17,993 bases of DNA from Deltaproteobacteria bacterium (GTDB taxonomy: Bacteria; Desulfobacterota; SM23-61). Of the stretch, positions 1-7,660 are shown piece by piece. The DNA lies in NCBI GenBank assembly GCA_029857975.1, contig JAOUFX010000005.1, positions 1 through 17,993 of the forward strand, written 5' to 3'. How positions within the stretch are numbered: the stretch's first letter is position 1; every line of letters begins with the position of its first letter. The position numbers and the translations under genes are program-made. The notes under the pieces are model-generated. The model saw only the letters and a program-made list of their open reading frames with translations, was not told the DNA's origin and did no database searches.

Positions 1-1217
1 CCATCGTTTCTTACCAAGTTCACTTTGCCGCCGGCTCCCGGTTTGAAAGGCCGGGTATCACCGGGATTACTCACCTCTTCGAGCACATGATGTTCAAAGG
101 AACCAAAGAATTGGGCCCGGAGGAATTCTCCCGGACCATCCAGGCCAATGGCGGGACCCTCAATGCCTTTACCACCACCGACAATACTTCTTATTTCGAG
201 AATCTCCCCGCCGACAAGCTGGAGTTAGCAGTACGTTTGGAAGCTGACCGCTTACAGAATTTACAGATCACACCGGAAAGCCTCGAGCCCGAGCGGGAAG
301 TGGTGCGCAGCGAACGCAAGCTTCGCTCGGTGAATACTCCTTTTGGATTGCTCATCGAACAACTTTATGCCCTGGCTTACGAACAACATCCGTACCGCTG
401 GCCGGTGATCGGCTGGGATCATGATCTGAAAAACTTGACCTTGGAAGATTGCCTGGAATACTACCGGACTTATTATGCCCCCAACAATGCCGTCGTTGTT
501 ATTGTGGGGAACGTTTCGGCTGACGCAGCCTGGAAAACTGTTGATAAGTTTTACGGGCCTATACCCTCCCAGCCCCATCCCCGCCAGATCATAACTCCAG
601 AGAAACCGCAGCGGGGAGAAAAGCGTGCGGTCTTTAAGAAAGTTTCCCGGGTGGCTGCTTTTTTTTCGTCCTTCCATATCCCGCAGATTTCCCATCCCGA
701 TCTTTTCCCCCTGCAAATTCTCTGTGGCGCTTTATCCGCCGGCCGCTCTTCCCGTTTTTTCCAAAAATGGGAGAAACCCGGAAAGGCCGTGGAAGCTCAC
801 GCCGAGATGGGTCATCCTCCATTCCTCTCTATGGACCCGGGGCTTTTGCAAATTTACGCCATTGCCTCCCCATCGGTTTCCTTAGCAACCCTGGAGCAGG
901 AAATCTGGGAAGAAGTGGAGAACCTTCGCCAGGAGCCTCTTTCCGGGGAAGAGTTGTCCAAGGTAAAGAAACAGGTGCGTTCGTACTTTCTACGGAGCCT
1001 GGAAACGTTTTTCTTCCAAGGGCTGCTGGCCGGACTCTACCAGGTGCGGGCGGGGGATTTTCGTCTCCTCTATAACGTTCTCCCCGGTTATGAATCCGTA
1101 ACCGCAGAGGATGTCCTGCGCGTGGCTCAAAAATACCTTCGCCCCGAAAACCGTACCGTTGTTTCGCTGCAACCGGTGAGCCCCAGCGAACACGAAGACC
1201 TGGGGGAATTGGAATGA
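1..1217 (+). CDS. M16-family zinc peptidase, catalytic subunit (5' partial)
   Basis: The gene enters from the left edge; the first complete codon is at position 3 and the frame is open to the TGA at 1215-1217. About 404 residues are visible, so probably only 20-40 N-terminal residues are missing. The inverted zinc site HLFEH (HxxEH) lies at nucleotides 72-86, followed about 75 residues later by an acidic stretch ending EREVVRSER that should supply the third zinc ligand. This is the typical layout of M16B peptidases (processing-peptidase or PqqF-like). The C-terminal half has GRSSRFFQKW but then no Arg/Tyr pair of the kind used to grip substrate; the next gene has that pair. The stop overlaps the next start (ATGA), so the two are translationally coupled and probably form a heterodimer. 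Location (periplasm or cytoplasm) cannot be judged without the N-terminus. Family call is firm; substrate is unknown. Confidence 0.93.
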   Translation, partial: IVSYQVHFAAGSRFERPGITGITHLFEHMMFKGTKELGPEEFSRTIQANGGTLNAFTTTDNTSYFENLPADKLELAVRLEADRLQNLQITPESLEPEREVVRSERKLRSVNTPFGLLIEQLYALAYEQHPYRWPVIGWDHDLKNLTLEDCLEYYRTYYAPNNAVVVIVGNVSADAAWKTVDKFYGPIPSQPHPRQIITPEKPQRGEKRAVFKKVSRVAAFFSSFHIPQISHPDLFPLQILCGALSAGRSSRFFQKWEKPGKAVEAHAEMGHPPFLSMDPGLLQIYAIASPSVSLATLEQEIWEEVENLRQEPLSGEELSKVKKQVRSYFLRSLETFFFQGLLAGLYQVRAGDFRLLYNVLPGYESVTAEDVLRVAQKYLRPENRTVVSLQPVSPSEHEDLGELE

Positions 1218-2539
1218 ACGTCGGGAGTCCCTTCAGAACTTTTATGCTTCCCAAAGTTGTCTCTCCCTTGCTGCCTAACGGCTTAAAGGTTCACGCTGTA
1301 CTCAAGCCCGAACTTCCCTTGGTCAGCATCCACCTTATTTTTCCCTATGGGGCTGAAGCGGATCCTCCCGGGAAGGCGGGCCTTGCAGATCTCACGGCCG
1401 AGATGCTCACTTTGGGTACGCAAAAACGTCCGGCCGCCCAATTGGCTGCAGAGGTGGACGGACTGGGGGCCACCCTCTCCGCCCATGCCGGATGGGATGC
1501 GACGTCCCTCCATATTTCCGGATTGAGTGAAGATTGGGAAAAACTCATGGAGCTACTCCTGGAGATCCACACCCGGCCTGCTTTCCCGCTCGCCGAATTC
1601 GAGCAATTGAAACAACGCCGGATCGCTGCCCTCGTGCAGCAGAAGGATGAATCTCAGGTCATCGCGGACGAGCGCTTTCAGGAGATTCTCTATCAGGGGA
1701 CTCCTTACGACCATCCGGTTTATGGAAATCTGGATACCCTGCCCAATCTTTCCGGCGAGGAAGTTGAAGAATTTTACCGCAGCCGTTTCCCCCCGGAGGG
1801 GTGTTTCCTGGTCGTGGTCGGGGATTTTCAGGTCGAGCCCTGCTGCCGATGGATAGAAACCCATTTCCCCTCGGTACCCCGCCGCCGTGAAACCAAGGCC
1901 GGGGAATTCTCCCCTGTTTCTCCCTCCGGCATCAAAACGATTTTAATCGACCGCCCGGATCTGACCCAGAGCCAGATTCGCTTGGGACATATGGGAATCC
2001 CTCACGCCCACCCGGACTATCTTGCCTTTGAAGTCATGAACTATGTCTTGGGAGCGGGGGGCTTTTCCTCGCGCCTCATGCAGAAGGTCCGGTCCGAACG
2101 GGGTTATACTTACGGCATCCGCGCTTCTCTGGAAGGCCGCAAAAAACCAGGGCCTTTCATCATCTCCACCTTTACTCCCACGGAAACAACTTTTCCCTGC
2201 GTCCAAGAAATTTTGGCGGTGGAAAAGTCATTCATCGCCCAGGGAGCCACGGATCAAGAACGGACGGAAGCCATTAATTTTCTCACCGGTAGCTACCCCA
2301 TGAGATTTGAGACCCTCTCCCAGGTCGCCCAGAAGATCATCCAGGCGGAGGTAAACGGGCTGGGATTGGAGTATCTTTCCGCTTATCCGGAGCGAGTTTC
2401 AGCCATCACTCTTGAGGCCATGGCCCGTTCCGCCCGGGAACATCTCTATCCAGAGGAAATGCTGGTGGTCATCGCGGGGCGCGCCGGAAAATTCCAGCGG
2501 CAGTTCGAACCATTAGGTGCGGTGGAAATAAGGGAATGA
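1214..2539 (+). CDS. M16-family peptidase homologue, non-catalytic partner subunit
   Basis: 441 residues, the usual length for a bacterial M16B subunit with two repeated alpha/beta halves. Where active members have HxxEH after GLA, this protein has DLTAE (residues 59-63: GLADLTAEML), so zinc ligands and catalytic Glu are lost. The C-terminal half keeps SSRLMQKVRSERGYTYGI, with R293 and Y300 matching the Arg/Tyr pair that binds substrate carbonyls in the partner subunit of heterodimeric M16 enzymes. It starts at the ATG overlapping the upstream stop; another ATG at 1244 is possible, and no signal peptide is evident. With the upstream gene it gives a complementary pair: one zinc site, one substrate-binding site. 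A non-peptidase structural role is less likely given this complementarity. Confidence 0.92.
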   Translation: MNVGSPFRTFMLPKVVSPLLPNGLKVHAVLKPELPLVSIHLIFPYGAEADPPGKAGLADLTAEMLTLGTQKRPAAQLAAEVDGLGATLSAHAGWDATSLHISGLSEDWEKLMELLLEIHTRPAFPLAEFEQLKQRRIAALVQQKDESQVIADERFQEILYQGTPYDHPVYGNLDTLPNLSGEEVEEFYRSRFPPEGCFLVVVGDFQVEPCCRWIETHFPSVPRRRETKAGEFSPVSPSGIKTILIDRPDLTQSQIRLGHMGIPHAHPDYLAFEVMNYVLGAGGFSSRLMQKVRSERGYTYGIRASLEGRKKPGPFIISTFTPTETTFPCVQEILAVEKSFIAQGATDQERTEAINFLTGSYPMRFETLSQVAQKIIQAEVNGLGLEYLSAYPERVSAITLEAMARSAREHLYPEEMLVVIAGRAGKFQRQFEPLGAVEIRE

Positions 2540-2568
2540 GCCGCAGTGGCTCAGGTAAAAAAAAGGAA

Positions 2569-2575
2569 AAGGAGG
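2569..2575 (+). promoter_or_regulatory. Strong Shine-Dalgarno deciding the start of the small Cys-rich gene
   Basis: AAGGAGG is followed by an 8-nt spacer to the ATG at 2584. It favours that start over the in-frame ATG at 2536, which overlaps the stop of the M16 partner gene. Confidence 0.7.
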
Positions 2576-2583
2576 AAAGGAAA

Positions 2584-2781
2584 ATGGCCCAAAAGAAAGC
2601 TGCAGCGAAAAAAGCCCCGGCAAAAAAAGCGGCGGCCAAGGGAAAAACCAAAGCAGGTGATGTTTATGCTTGCCAGGTTTGCGGTCTGGCGGTAACAGTC
2701 GATGAGGTTTGCGGCTGCGTCGAGGCCTGCGACATCATCTGCTGCTCAACCCCCATGAAGAAAAAACGCGCCAAAAAGTAA
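2584..2781 (+). CDS. Small Lys/Ala-rich protein with desulforedoxin-like Cys domain
   Basis: 65 residues from the ATG at 2584, chosen for its strong Shine-Dalgarno; starting at 2536 would add 16 residues. Residues 1-24 are almost only Lys and Ala (KKAAAKKAPAKK and similar), like a histone H1 tail. The remainder reads VYACQVCGLAVTVDEVCGC, then EACDIICCSTPMK, ending in KKKRAKK. The CxxC plus late CC pattern with a following PM resembles the N-terminal desulforedoxin domain of desulfoferrodoxin, which binds one iron with four Cys. An extra CGC and one further Cys give seven cysteines, so the metal set could differ. It follows the M16 pair closely and may be the last gene of that operon. A role in metal or redox handling near nucleic acid is inference; the existence of the gene is well supported. 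Confidence 0.8.
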   Translation: MAQKKAAAKKAPAKKAAAKGKTKAGDVYACQVCGLAVTVDEVCGCVEACDIICCSTPMKKKRAKK

Positions 2782-2786
2782 TTTAG

Positions 2787-2836
2787 GCTCCCCGCTCCCA
2801 GTCTATGGCGTCGAAGGGCCATAGCGGGGAGCTGGG
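2787..2836. terminator. Hairpin between convergent genes, likely bidirectional terminator
   Basis: GCTCCCCGCT at 2787-2796 pairs perfectly with AGCGGGGAGC at 2823-2832, and an inner CTATGGC/GCCATAG pairing extends the structure with a bulge. An alternative outer pairing is CCCAG (2797-2801) with CTGGG (2832-2836). A short TTTT follows on the + strand. It fills the 58-bp gap between the ends of the small Cys-rich gene (+) and rsmI (-). Confidence 0.6.
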
Positions 2837-2839
2837 TTT

Positions 2840-3712
2840 TCATAATGCTTTTTCCCCGGGAAATTTTCCTTTTATTTTCAAACTCTCCTGGTATACCTCC
2901 CGCTTGGAAACTTCCAGCTCGGCGGACACGCGCTCGATGGCTTCTTTCATGGAAAGACCCATCTCTTGAAAGTAGACCTCCAGCAGTTCGGCGATGGAAG
3001 AAGATTCGATCTTGGCGGGGCGGGTGCACCCCTCCATAACAATGGTCACTTCTCCCTTGACGTCTTCTTCTCCCATCTCCCTTAAAAGTTCCGCAGCCGT
3101 CCCCCGGTATATTTCCTCATAAATCTTGGTCATCTCCCGGGCGACAACCAACTGCCTTTCTCCCAGAATCTGAACCGTTTCTTCCAAAAAGGCATTTAGG
3201 CGTTTCGGAGATTCATAGAAAATGAGCGTTTCCGCGCGATCCTTCAGGGAAAGTAATAATTTCTTGCGGGCCGTCGTCTTGGAAGGCAGAAAACCGTAGA
3301 AAAGAAAGCTTTCGGTGGGCAATCCAGAAACACTGAGGGCGGCGATCAGAGCGGATGGGCCGGGAACGGGAATAATGGATGTCGACGCCTGGATTACCCT
3401 CCGCACCAGATAATCGCCCGGATCCGATATCCCCGGTGTGCCAGCATCCGTGACCAGAGCTACATTCCTTCCTTCCCGAATTTCAGCCAGGAGGGATTCC
3501 GCGCGCTTCCTGCGGTTGTGTTCACGGTAGCTGACCAACGGTTTGTGAATTCCATAGTGGGAAAGGAGCTGTCGAGTCCGCCGGGTGTCCTCGGCCGCGA
3601 TCAAGTCAACTTCTCTGAGCACGCGCAGGGCCCGCAGGGTGATGTCTTCCAGGTTCCCGATGGGCGTGGAAACGATATACAGCATTCCCGGGGGTTTTTC
3701 CGTGGATTTCAT
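2840..3712 (-). CDS. rsmI: 16S rRNA (cytidine(1402)-2'-O)-methyltransferase RsmI
   Basis: 290 residues, normal for RsmI, which uses SAM to 2'-O-methylate C1402 in the decoding centre of 16S rRNA. Family signatures are all visible: [11 protein letters not shown] (residues 15-25), [12 protein letters not shown] (39-50), [13 protein letters not shown] (87-99), then [33 protein letters not shown] and [11 protein letters not shown]. This is the tetrapyrrole-methylase-type fold (SAM site formed by GTPGISDPG and the PGPSA loop). The start ATG overlaps the stop of the upstream J-domain gene by 4 bp, so translation is probably coupled to it. No truncation or missing motif is seen. Confidence 0.97.
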   Translation of the reverse strand: MKSTEKPPGMLYIVSTPIGNLEDITLRALRVLREVDLIAAEDTRRTRQLLSHYGIHKPLVSYREHNRRKRAESLLAEIREGRNVALVTDAGTPGISDPGDYLVRRVIQASTSIIPVPGPSALIAALSVSGLPTESFLFYGFLPSKTTARKKLLLSLKDRAETLIFYESPKRLNAFLEETVQILGERQLVVAREMTKIYEEIYRGTAAELLREMGEEDVKGEVTIVMEGCTRPAKIESSSIAELLEVYFQEMGLSMKEAIERVSAELEVSKREVYQESLKIKGKFPGEKAL

Positions 3713-4572
3713 TTCAGTCGCACCTTTAGATAAAGGTCGCCAGCCTTTTCGGCGCTGCTTTTTCCTTTGCCCCGCAGGCGAAGCATCGTTCCATCCTCAA
3801 TGCCTGCGGGTATTTTCACCAGAAGCCTTTCAGCCTTCCCATTGCGAAAAAAAGACACCTCTTTGGCCGTTGCCGCCTGCACTTCATCCCGGTTGAGGGG
3901 GAAGGTGAAAATGACGTCAAGAGATCCCATGGGATTGAACCCGGAGGTCCCGCGGATAATTTTCTTAAGCCCAAAGCCCAATATTTTTCTCCCTAACCAA
4001 GAAAAAAATCTACCCCTGAGGGTGACATTCATCCTTTTAGGGGGGATGAACTTCTCCAGGAAGGGAATAAAGGCTTCGGCCGTATTCTGGGGGGCCTGTT
4101 GATGCGGGTCAATCGGCCCAAAGGGGGACCCCCCCGGTCCTCCGAAAAAGATCCCGCCGAAAACGATTCCCCTCCCTCCGAAAAACAGACGGTCAAAGAA
4201 ACGCTCGTCAAACTGGACTCCCATGCGGGCAAACTCGCGGCCGAGTTCCGAGAAAACATCGCTGGCCATGGGATTATTGAAAATGTCGCGAAAAATTTCC
4301 TCCTGCGTATAGCTGAAGCCTGGACTGCTTCCGGGACTGAACCCGGTTTGACGGATGGAGTCGTACCGTTGTCGTTTTTCCAGATCGACAAGAACTCCGT
4401 AGGCTTCACTGATTTCTTTGAAGCGCTCCTCGGCCATGGTATTCCCGGGATTACGGTCGGGATGGAATTGTAAGGCCAGTTGTCGGTAGGCCTTCTTGAT
4501 TTCATCGGCGGAAGCTTCCCGGGCCACCCCTAAAATTTCATAATAATCTTTGTGGAAAAAATCTCTTCTCAT
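3709..4572 (-). CDS. DnaJ-like co-chaperone without zinc finger (CbpA-type)
   Basis: 287 residues. An N-terminal J domain (about 9-72) has the HPD triad at 37-39 ([11 protein letters not shown]), which stimulates the ATPase of DnaK. A Gly/Phe-rich linker follows, including an unusually hydrophobic [17 protein letters not shown] stretch. There is no CxxCxGxG zinc finger. The last ~70 residues match a single DnaJ C-terminal substrate-binding domain ([49 protein letters not shown]). The middle part ([21 protein letters not shown]) has no motif I recognise. The start is backed by AAGGA 5 nt upstream. First gene of the minus-strand operon; its TGA overlaps the rsmI start. It is not canonical DnaJ, and I assign no symbol. 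Confidence 0.9.
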   Translation of the reverse strand: MRRDFFHKDYYEILGVAREASADEIKKAYRQLALQFHPDRNPGNTMAEERFKEISEAYGVLVDLEKRQRYDSIRQTGFSPGSSPGFSYTQEEIFRDIFNNPMASDVFSELGREFARMGVQFDERFFDRLFFGGRGIVFGGIFFGGPGGSPFGPIDPHQQAPQNTAEAFIPFLEKFIPPKRMNVTLRGRFFSWLGRKILGFGLKKIIRGTSGFNPMGSLDVIFTFPLNRDEVQAATAKEVSFFRNGKAERLLVKIPAGIEDGTMLRLRGKGKSSAEKAGDLYLKVRLK

Positions 4573-4627
4573 AGAATCCTTTCAGGTAATTTCCCTATGG
4601 ACACCAAGTTAAAAATAATTTATATTT

Positions 4628-4633
4628 TATAAT
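4628..4633 (+). promoter_or_regulatory. Putative -10 element upstream of the NAGPA-domain gene
   Basis: A perfect TATAAT sits in the very AT-rich 84-bp divergent gap 4573-4656. The position expected for -35 (about 4605-4610, CAAGTT) is poor. This is a consensus match only; the same AT-rich gap could also hold the promoter of the minus-strand dnaJ-like/rsmI operon. Confidence 0.35.
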
Positions 4634-4656
4634 AAAATCGGAAAGAAAGAAACTGC

Positions 4657-5439
4657 TTGGTGCGCAGAAAAATAATCTTCTTGTTTTTAACCTTGGCAGC
4701 ATCCCCAATGCTGATGGGGCAGTCAGATAGCTCTTCAACCGCCCCTTATTGGCAAAAAATCGATGAAGGCTTTGAGGTCAGGGCCATGCAACTCGAGGCC
4801 CCCCCTTATCAAACCTTCATCAAACTGCGGGTTTTGAGGATCGACCTGGAAAAGTTCCCGGTGCGGGTGATTGACAGCAGGGTTTTTGGCGTGGCCCGGA
4901 TGGTGATTAAAGAATTAGCCAAAAAAAACCAGGCTCTGGCTGCGGTAAACGGCGGCTTTTTTTTACCGGATCACCGGCCACTTGGCTTGCTCATCGTAGA
5001 CGGCCGGGAAACCAATCCTTTACGGCAAACCGATTGGGGAATTTTTCTGATCCAGGACCGCCGCCCCCGGATTATCCACACCAAAGATTTCCAAAATGAA
5101 GGAACCATCTCCCAGGCGCTCCAGGTCGGTCCCAGGCTGGTGGTGGACGGAAGGGAATTACGCTTGAAAAAACAACTGGCCAGGCGTTCTGCCTTGGGCA
5201 TTACCTTTAAAAACCAGATTATTCTTTTAAATTCAGAAGATACGGACGTTTATGCCCAAGATTTGGCCCGAATTTTTTACCTTCCGGAATCCGAAGGCGG
5301 GTTGGAATGCCGGGATGCTTTGACCCTCGACGGTGGGCCTTCCGCACAGATGTATGCGGAATACAAGACCCTAAAGATCGACCTTCCTGGAAGATGGCCG
5401 GTCCCTAATGGGATTGGGGTGTTTAAACGATGGCCTTAA
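4657..5439 (+). CDS. Exported phosphodiester glycosidase (NAGPA) domain protein
   Basis: 260 residues from TTG at 4657; GTG at 4660 is an equally possible start and there is no ATG. The N-terminus has RRK followed by a hydrophobic run (IIFLFLTLAASPMLMG), a likely signal peptide. The body matches the phosphodiester glycosidase family (PF09992, named after NAGPA, N-acetylglucosamine-1-phosphodiester alpha-N-acetylglucosaminidase). AAVNGGFFLPDHRPLG (from residue 95) and TLDGGPSAQMY (DGGPS at 225-229) are the two conserved Gly-rich motifs of that family. Bacterial members act on exported glycans or sporulation-linked cell-wall material. The following gene is a peptidoglycan synthase, which makes a cell-envelope role plausible. 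The exact substrate is unknown. Confidence 0.85.
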   Translation: MVRRKIIFLFLTLAASPMLMGQSDSSSTAPYWQKIDEGFEVRAMQLEAPPYQTFIKLRVLRIDLEKFPVRVIDSRVFGVARMVIKELAKKNQALAAVNGGFFLPDHRPLGLLIVDGRETNPLRQTDWGIFLIQDRRPRIIHTKDFQNEGTISQALQVGPRLVVDGRELRLKKQLARRSALGITFKNQIILLNSEDTDVYAQDLARIFYLPESEGGLECRDALTLDGGPSAQMYAEYKTLKIDLPGRWPVPNGIGVFKRWP

Positions 5440-5455
5440 TTTTTTCGCTGACAGC

Positions 5456-7459
5456 ATGATAGGATCTGGCTCAAAAAGTAATAAGAAGGAAAAAAGGAGA
5501 GGATGGAGGATCCTGCTTTTCGTCTTTTTGCTGGTGGTCTTTTTAGCGGTTAGTGCAGTTATCGCTTTATATTTTACCCTGATCTTCGACCTACCCCGCT
5601 TGACTACCTTGAAAGATTACCAGCCCTACGTAGTCTCCGAGGTCTATTCCGACGATGAAGTCTTGATTGGAGAGTTCTTTATTGAACGGCGGATGATTGT
5701 TCCTCTCGCCCAGATACCTAAATTATTGATCAAAGCCTTTGTGGCCGCTGAAGATGCCCGCTTTTTCGAACATCAGGGCATTGATTACTGGAGGATATTG
5801 GGCGCGGCCTTTCGGAATATCGAGGCCTTGGAGGTGGTCCAGGGGGGCAGTACCATCACCCAGCAGATTGCCAAATCCTTTTTCCTTACCCCGGAACGGA
5901 GCATCACTCGCAAGCTAAAAGAGGCCATTTTGGCCCAGCGCATCGAACGCTATCTGACCAAAAATGAGATCCTTTATCTTTATTTAAATCAAATCTATTT
6001 GGGGGAAGGGGCTTTCGGCGTTGCGGCCGCAGCGAAAGCCTATTTTGGCAAATCCGTGCAGGACTTAACCCTGGCTGAATGTGCCATACTCGCCGGCCTT
6101 CCCCCGGCGCCCAATAACCTTTCACCATTGCGCCATCCCAAGAAAGCCCGCGAGCGCCAGCTTTACGTGCTAAACCGCATGATCGAGCGGAGATTGATCA
6201 CTCCTGTACAGGCCATAAGGGCGGGAGCCGAAGAAATCAGGCTTAGGCCCAAAGGACCCAAAGGCTACCATGAAGCCCCCTATGCCGTAGAACAAGTGCG
6301 GATGTACCTGGAAGAGAAGTACGGGAAAGAAGTGTTGTACAAAGGGGGGCTGAAGATTTATACCACCCTCAATTTCCGGATGCAGCAGATTGCCCAAAAG
6401 GCTGTTGTGAAAGGCCTGGAAGAGTTTGAAGCCCGGGAAGGGAAGGGGAAAGAAAAGGAGCAGGTGCAAGGGGCGCTTATTGCCCTTGACCCGCAAACCG
6501 GTTATATCCTGGCTATGGTTGGCGGACGGGATTTCTCGGCCAGCCAGTTCAACCGGGCGACCCAGGCCCGGAGACAAGCCGGGTCGGCTTTCAAGCCCAT
6601 CGTTTACGCCGCTGCTTTGGACAAAGGGTTTACCCCGGCCACGGTGATTGTTGACGAGCCCTTTTCTTACATCGATGTCCCCGGAAAAGAACCCTGGGAA
6701 CCCCATAATTTTGACCGGGAGTTCTGGGGGCCGATCACTTTTCGCAAGGCCCTAACCTTCTCCCGCAACGTGGTCACAGTGAAGATCGCCCAGTCCATCG
6801 GAATAGAGTACTTGATCCAATATGCCCGGAACTTGGGAATAAAGTCCAAGCTGGAACCCAATTTATCCCTGGCCCTGGGAGCGGCCAATGTTTCCCTCCT
6901 GGAGATGACCAATGCCTTCGGGGTTTTCGCGGCTCAGGGTTACCGGGCCGAACCCATTTTGATAACCCGCATTGTGAACAAAGACGGTAACATTCTGGAA
7001 GAGGTGGAGCCATCGGCCATCGAGGTCCTCAGTCCCCAGACTTCTTACCTCATCACCAGCTTAATGCAAAGCGTTATCCAAGAAGGGACTGGCCAAAGGG
7101 CCAAAGCCCTCGGCCGGCCAGCAGCTGGAAAGACCGGGACAACCAATGATACCCGCGATGCTTGGTTTCTCGGCTTCATTCCTCAGCAATTGGTCGCCGG
7201 TGCCTGGATAGGGTTTGATATTGAAAAGCCTCTGGGAACTCACGAAACAGGAGCTGTCGCCGCTTTGCCGATTTGGCTGGAATTTATGAAAGAAGCAGTT
7301 GACGGGAAAGTGGTTGAAAGCTTCTCCGTACCGGAAGGGATCGTGTTCACCAAAATAGATGCCATCACCGGTGAGCCCATAGGACCAAAGCAACCGCCAC
7401 AATCCGGCAAAGTAATCTTCGAATGTTTTAAGGAAGGTACGGAACCCACAATTAATTAA
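5456..7459 (+). CDS. Class A penicillin-binding protein (PBP1A-type, GT51 plus transpeptidase)
   Basis: Bifunctional peptidoglycan synthase, 667 residues from ATG 5456; ATG 5408 in frame would add 16 residues and overlap the previous gene by 32 bp. Neither start has a convincing ribosome site. A Lys/Arg-rich cytoplasmic stub precedes one membrane anchor (about 19-44). The GT51 glycosyltransferase domain shows AAEDARFFEHQGID (catalytic E99), GGSTITQQ (130-137), RKLKEAILAQ and KNEILYLYLNQIYLG. The transpeptidase domain has the acyl-Ser motif SAFK (377-380), SRN (436-438) and KTGT (559-562), so all three active-site motifs are intact. It polymerises lipid II and cross-links the stem peptides on the periplasmic side. 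It is slightly shorter than Escherichia coli PBP1a. Probably co-transcribed with the upstream NAGPA-domain gene. Confidence 0.95.
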   Translation: MIGSGSKSNKKEKRRGWRILLFVFLLVVFLAVSAVIALYFTLIFDLPRLTTLKDYQPYVVSEVYSDDEVLIGEFFIERRMIVPLAQIPKLLIKAFVAAEDARFFEHQGIDYWRILGAAFRNIEALEVVQGGSTITQQIAKSFFLTPERSITRKLKEAILAQRIERYLTKNEILYLYLNQIYLGEGAFGVAAAAKAYFGKSVQDLTLAECAILAGLPPAPNNLSPLRHPKKARERQLYVLNRMIERRLITPVQAIRAGAEEIRLRPKGPKGYHEAPYAVEQVRMYLEEKYGKEVLYKGGLKIYTTLNFRMQQIAQKAVVKGLEEFEAREGKGKEKEQVQGALIALDPQTGYILAMVGGRDFSASQFNRATQARRQAGSAFKPIVYAAALDKGFTPATVIVDEPFSYIDVPGKEPWEPHNFDREFWGPITFRKALTFSRNVVTVKIAQSIGIEYLIQYARNLGIKSKLEPNLSLALGAANVSLLEMTNAFGVFAAQGYRAEPILITRIVNKDGNILEEVEPSAIEVLSPQTSYLITSLMQSVIQEGTGQRAKALGRPAAGKTGTTNDTRDAWFLGFIPQQLVAGAWIGFDIEKPLGTHETGAVAALPIWLEFMKEAVDGKVVESFSVPEGIVFTKIDAITGEPIGPKQPPQSGKVIFECFKEGTEPTIN

Positions 7460-7475
7460 ATTGAAGAGGAATTTC

Positions 7476-7601
7476 CTAATTGGACACCGATTCACCCTGT
7501 TAGATGTTTACTATCTAACAGGGTAAACACAGATTTTCAGGATATAAAATGCAGAAAATAGTTATCTGCCTTTATCCGTGGAAATCTGTGTCCCAATTAA
7601 T
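7476..7601. repeat. Degenerate inverted-repeat element (CACAGATTT type)
   Basis: The left side reads CCTAATTGGACACCGATTCA (7476-7495). The right side is close to its reverse complement, with AAATCTGTGTCCCAATTAA near 7583-7601. An internal ACACAGATTTTCAGGAT (from about 7526) also mirrors ATCCGTGGAAATCTGTGT near 7578-7595. No protein is encoded in this gap (7460-7660). The element looks like a palindromic or MITE-like intergenic repeat; related sequence occurs at 9644-9713 and 13766-13849. Confidence 0.45.
7495..7523. repeat. Perfect 11-bp hairpin downstream of the PBP gene
   Basis: CCCTGTTAGAT (7495-7505) and ATCTAACAGGG (7513-7523) are exact reverse complements around a 7-nt loop. No U-tract follows on either strand, so it is not a classic intrinsic terminator. 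It may stabilise 3' ends or stop transcription between the convergent PBP and rtcB genes. It sits inside the larger degenerate dyad at 7476-7601. Confidence 0.7.
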
Positions 7602-7660
7602 CGAAAAACAAAAGCGGAGAGACGGTGACGCCGAGATCCTTCCATCACCTCATCTTCCCC

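Noticed and set aside
261..716. 151-residue minus-strand open frame
   Set aside because: Lies wholly within the M16 catalytic gene, has no recognisable motif, and is a shadow of that coding frame.
4099..4473. 124-residue plus-strand open frame inside the J-domain gene
   Set aside because: Antisense to a gene with a clear HPD motif; no recognisable family.
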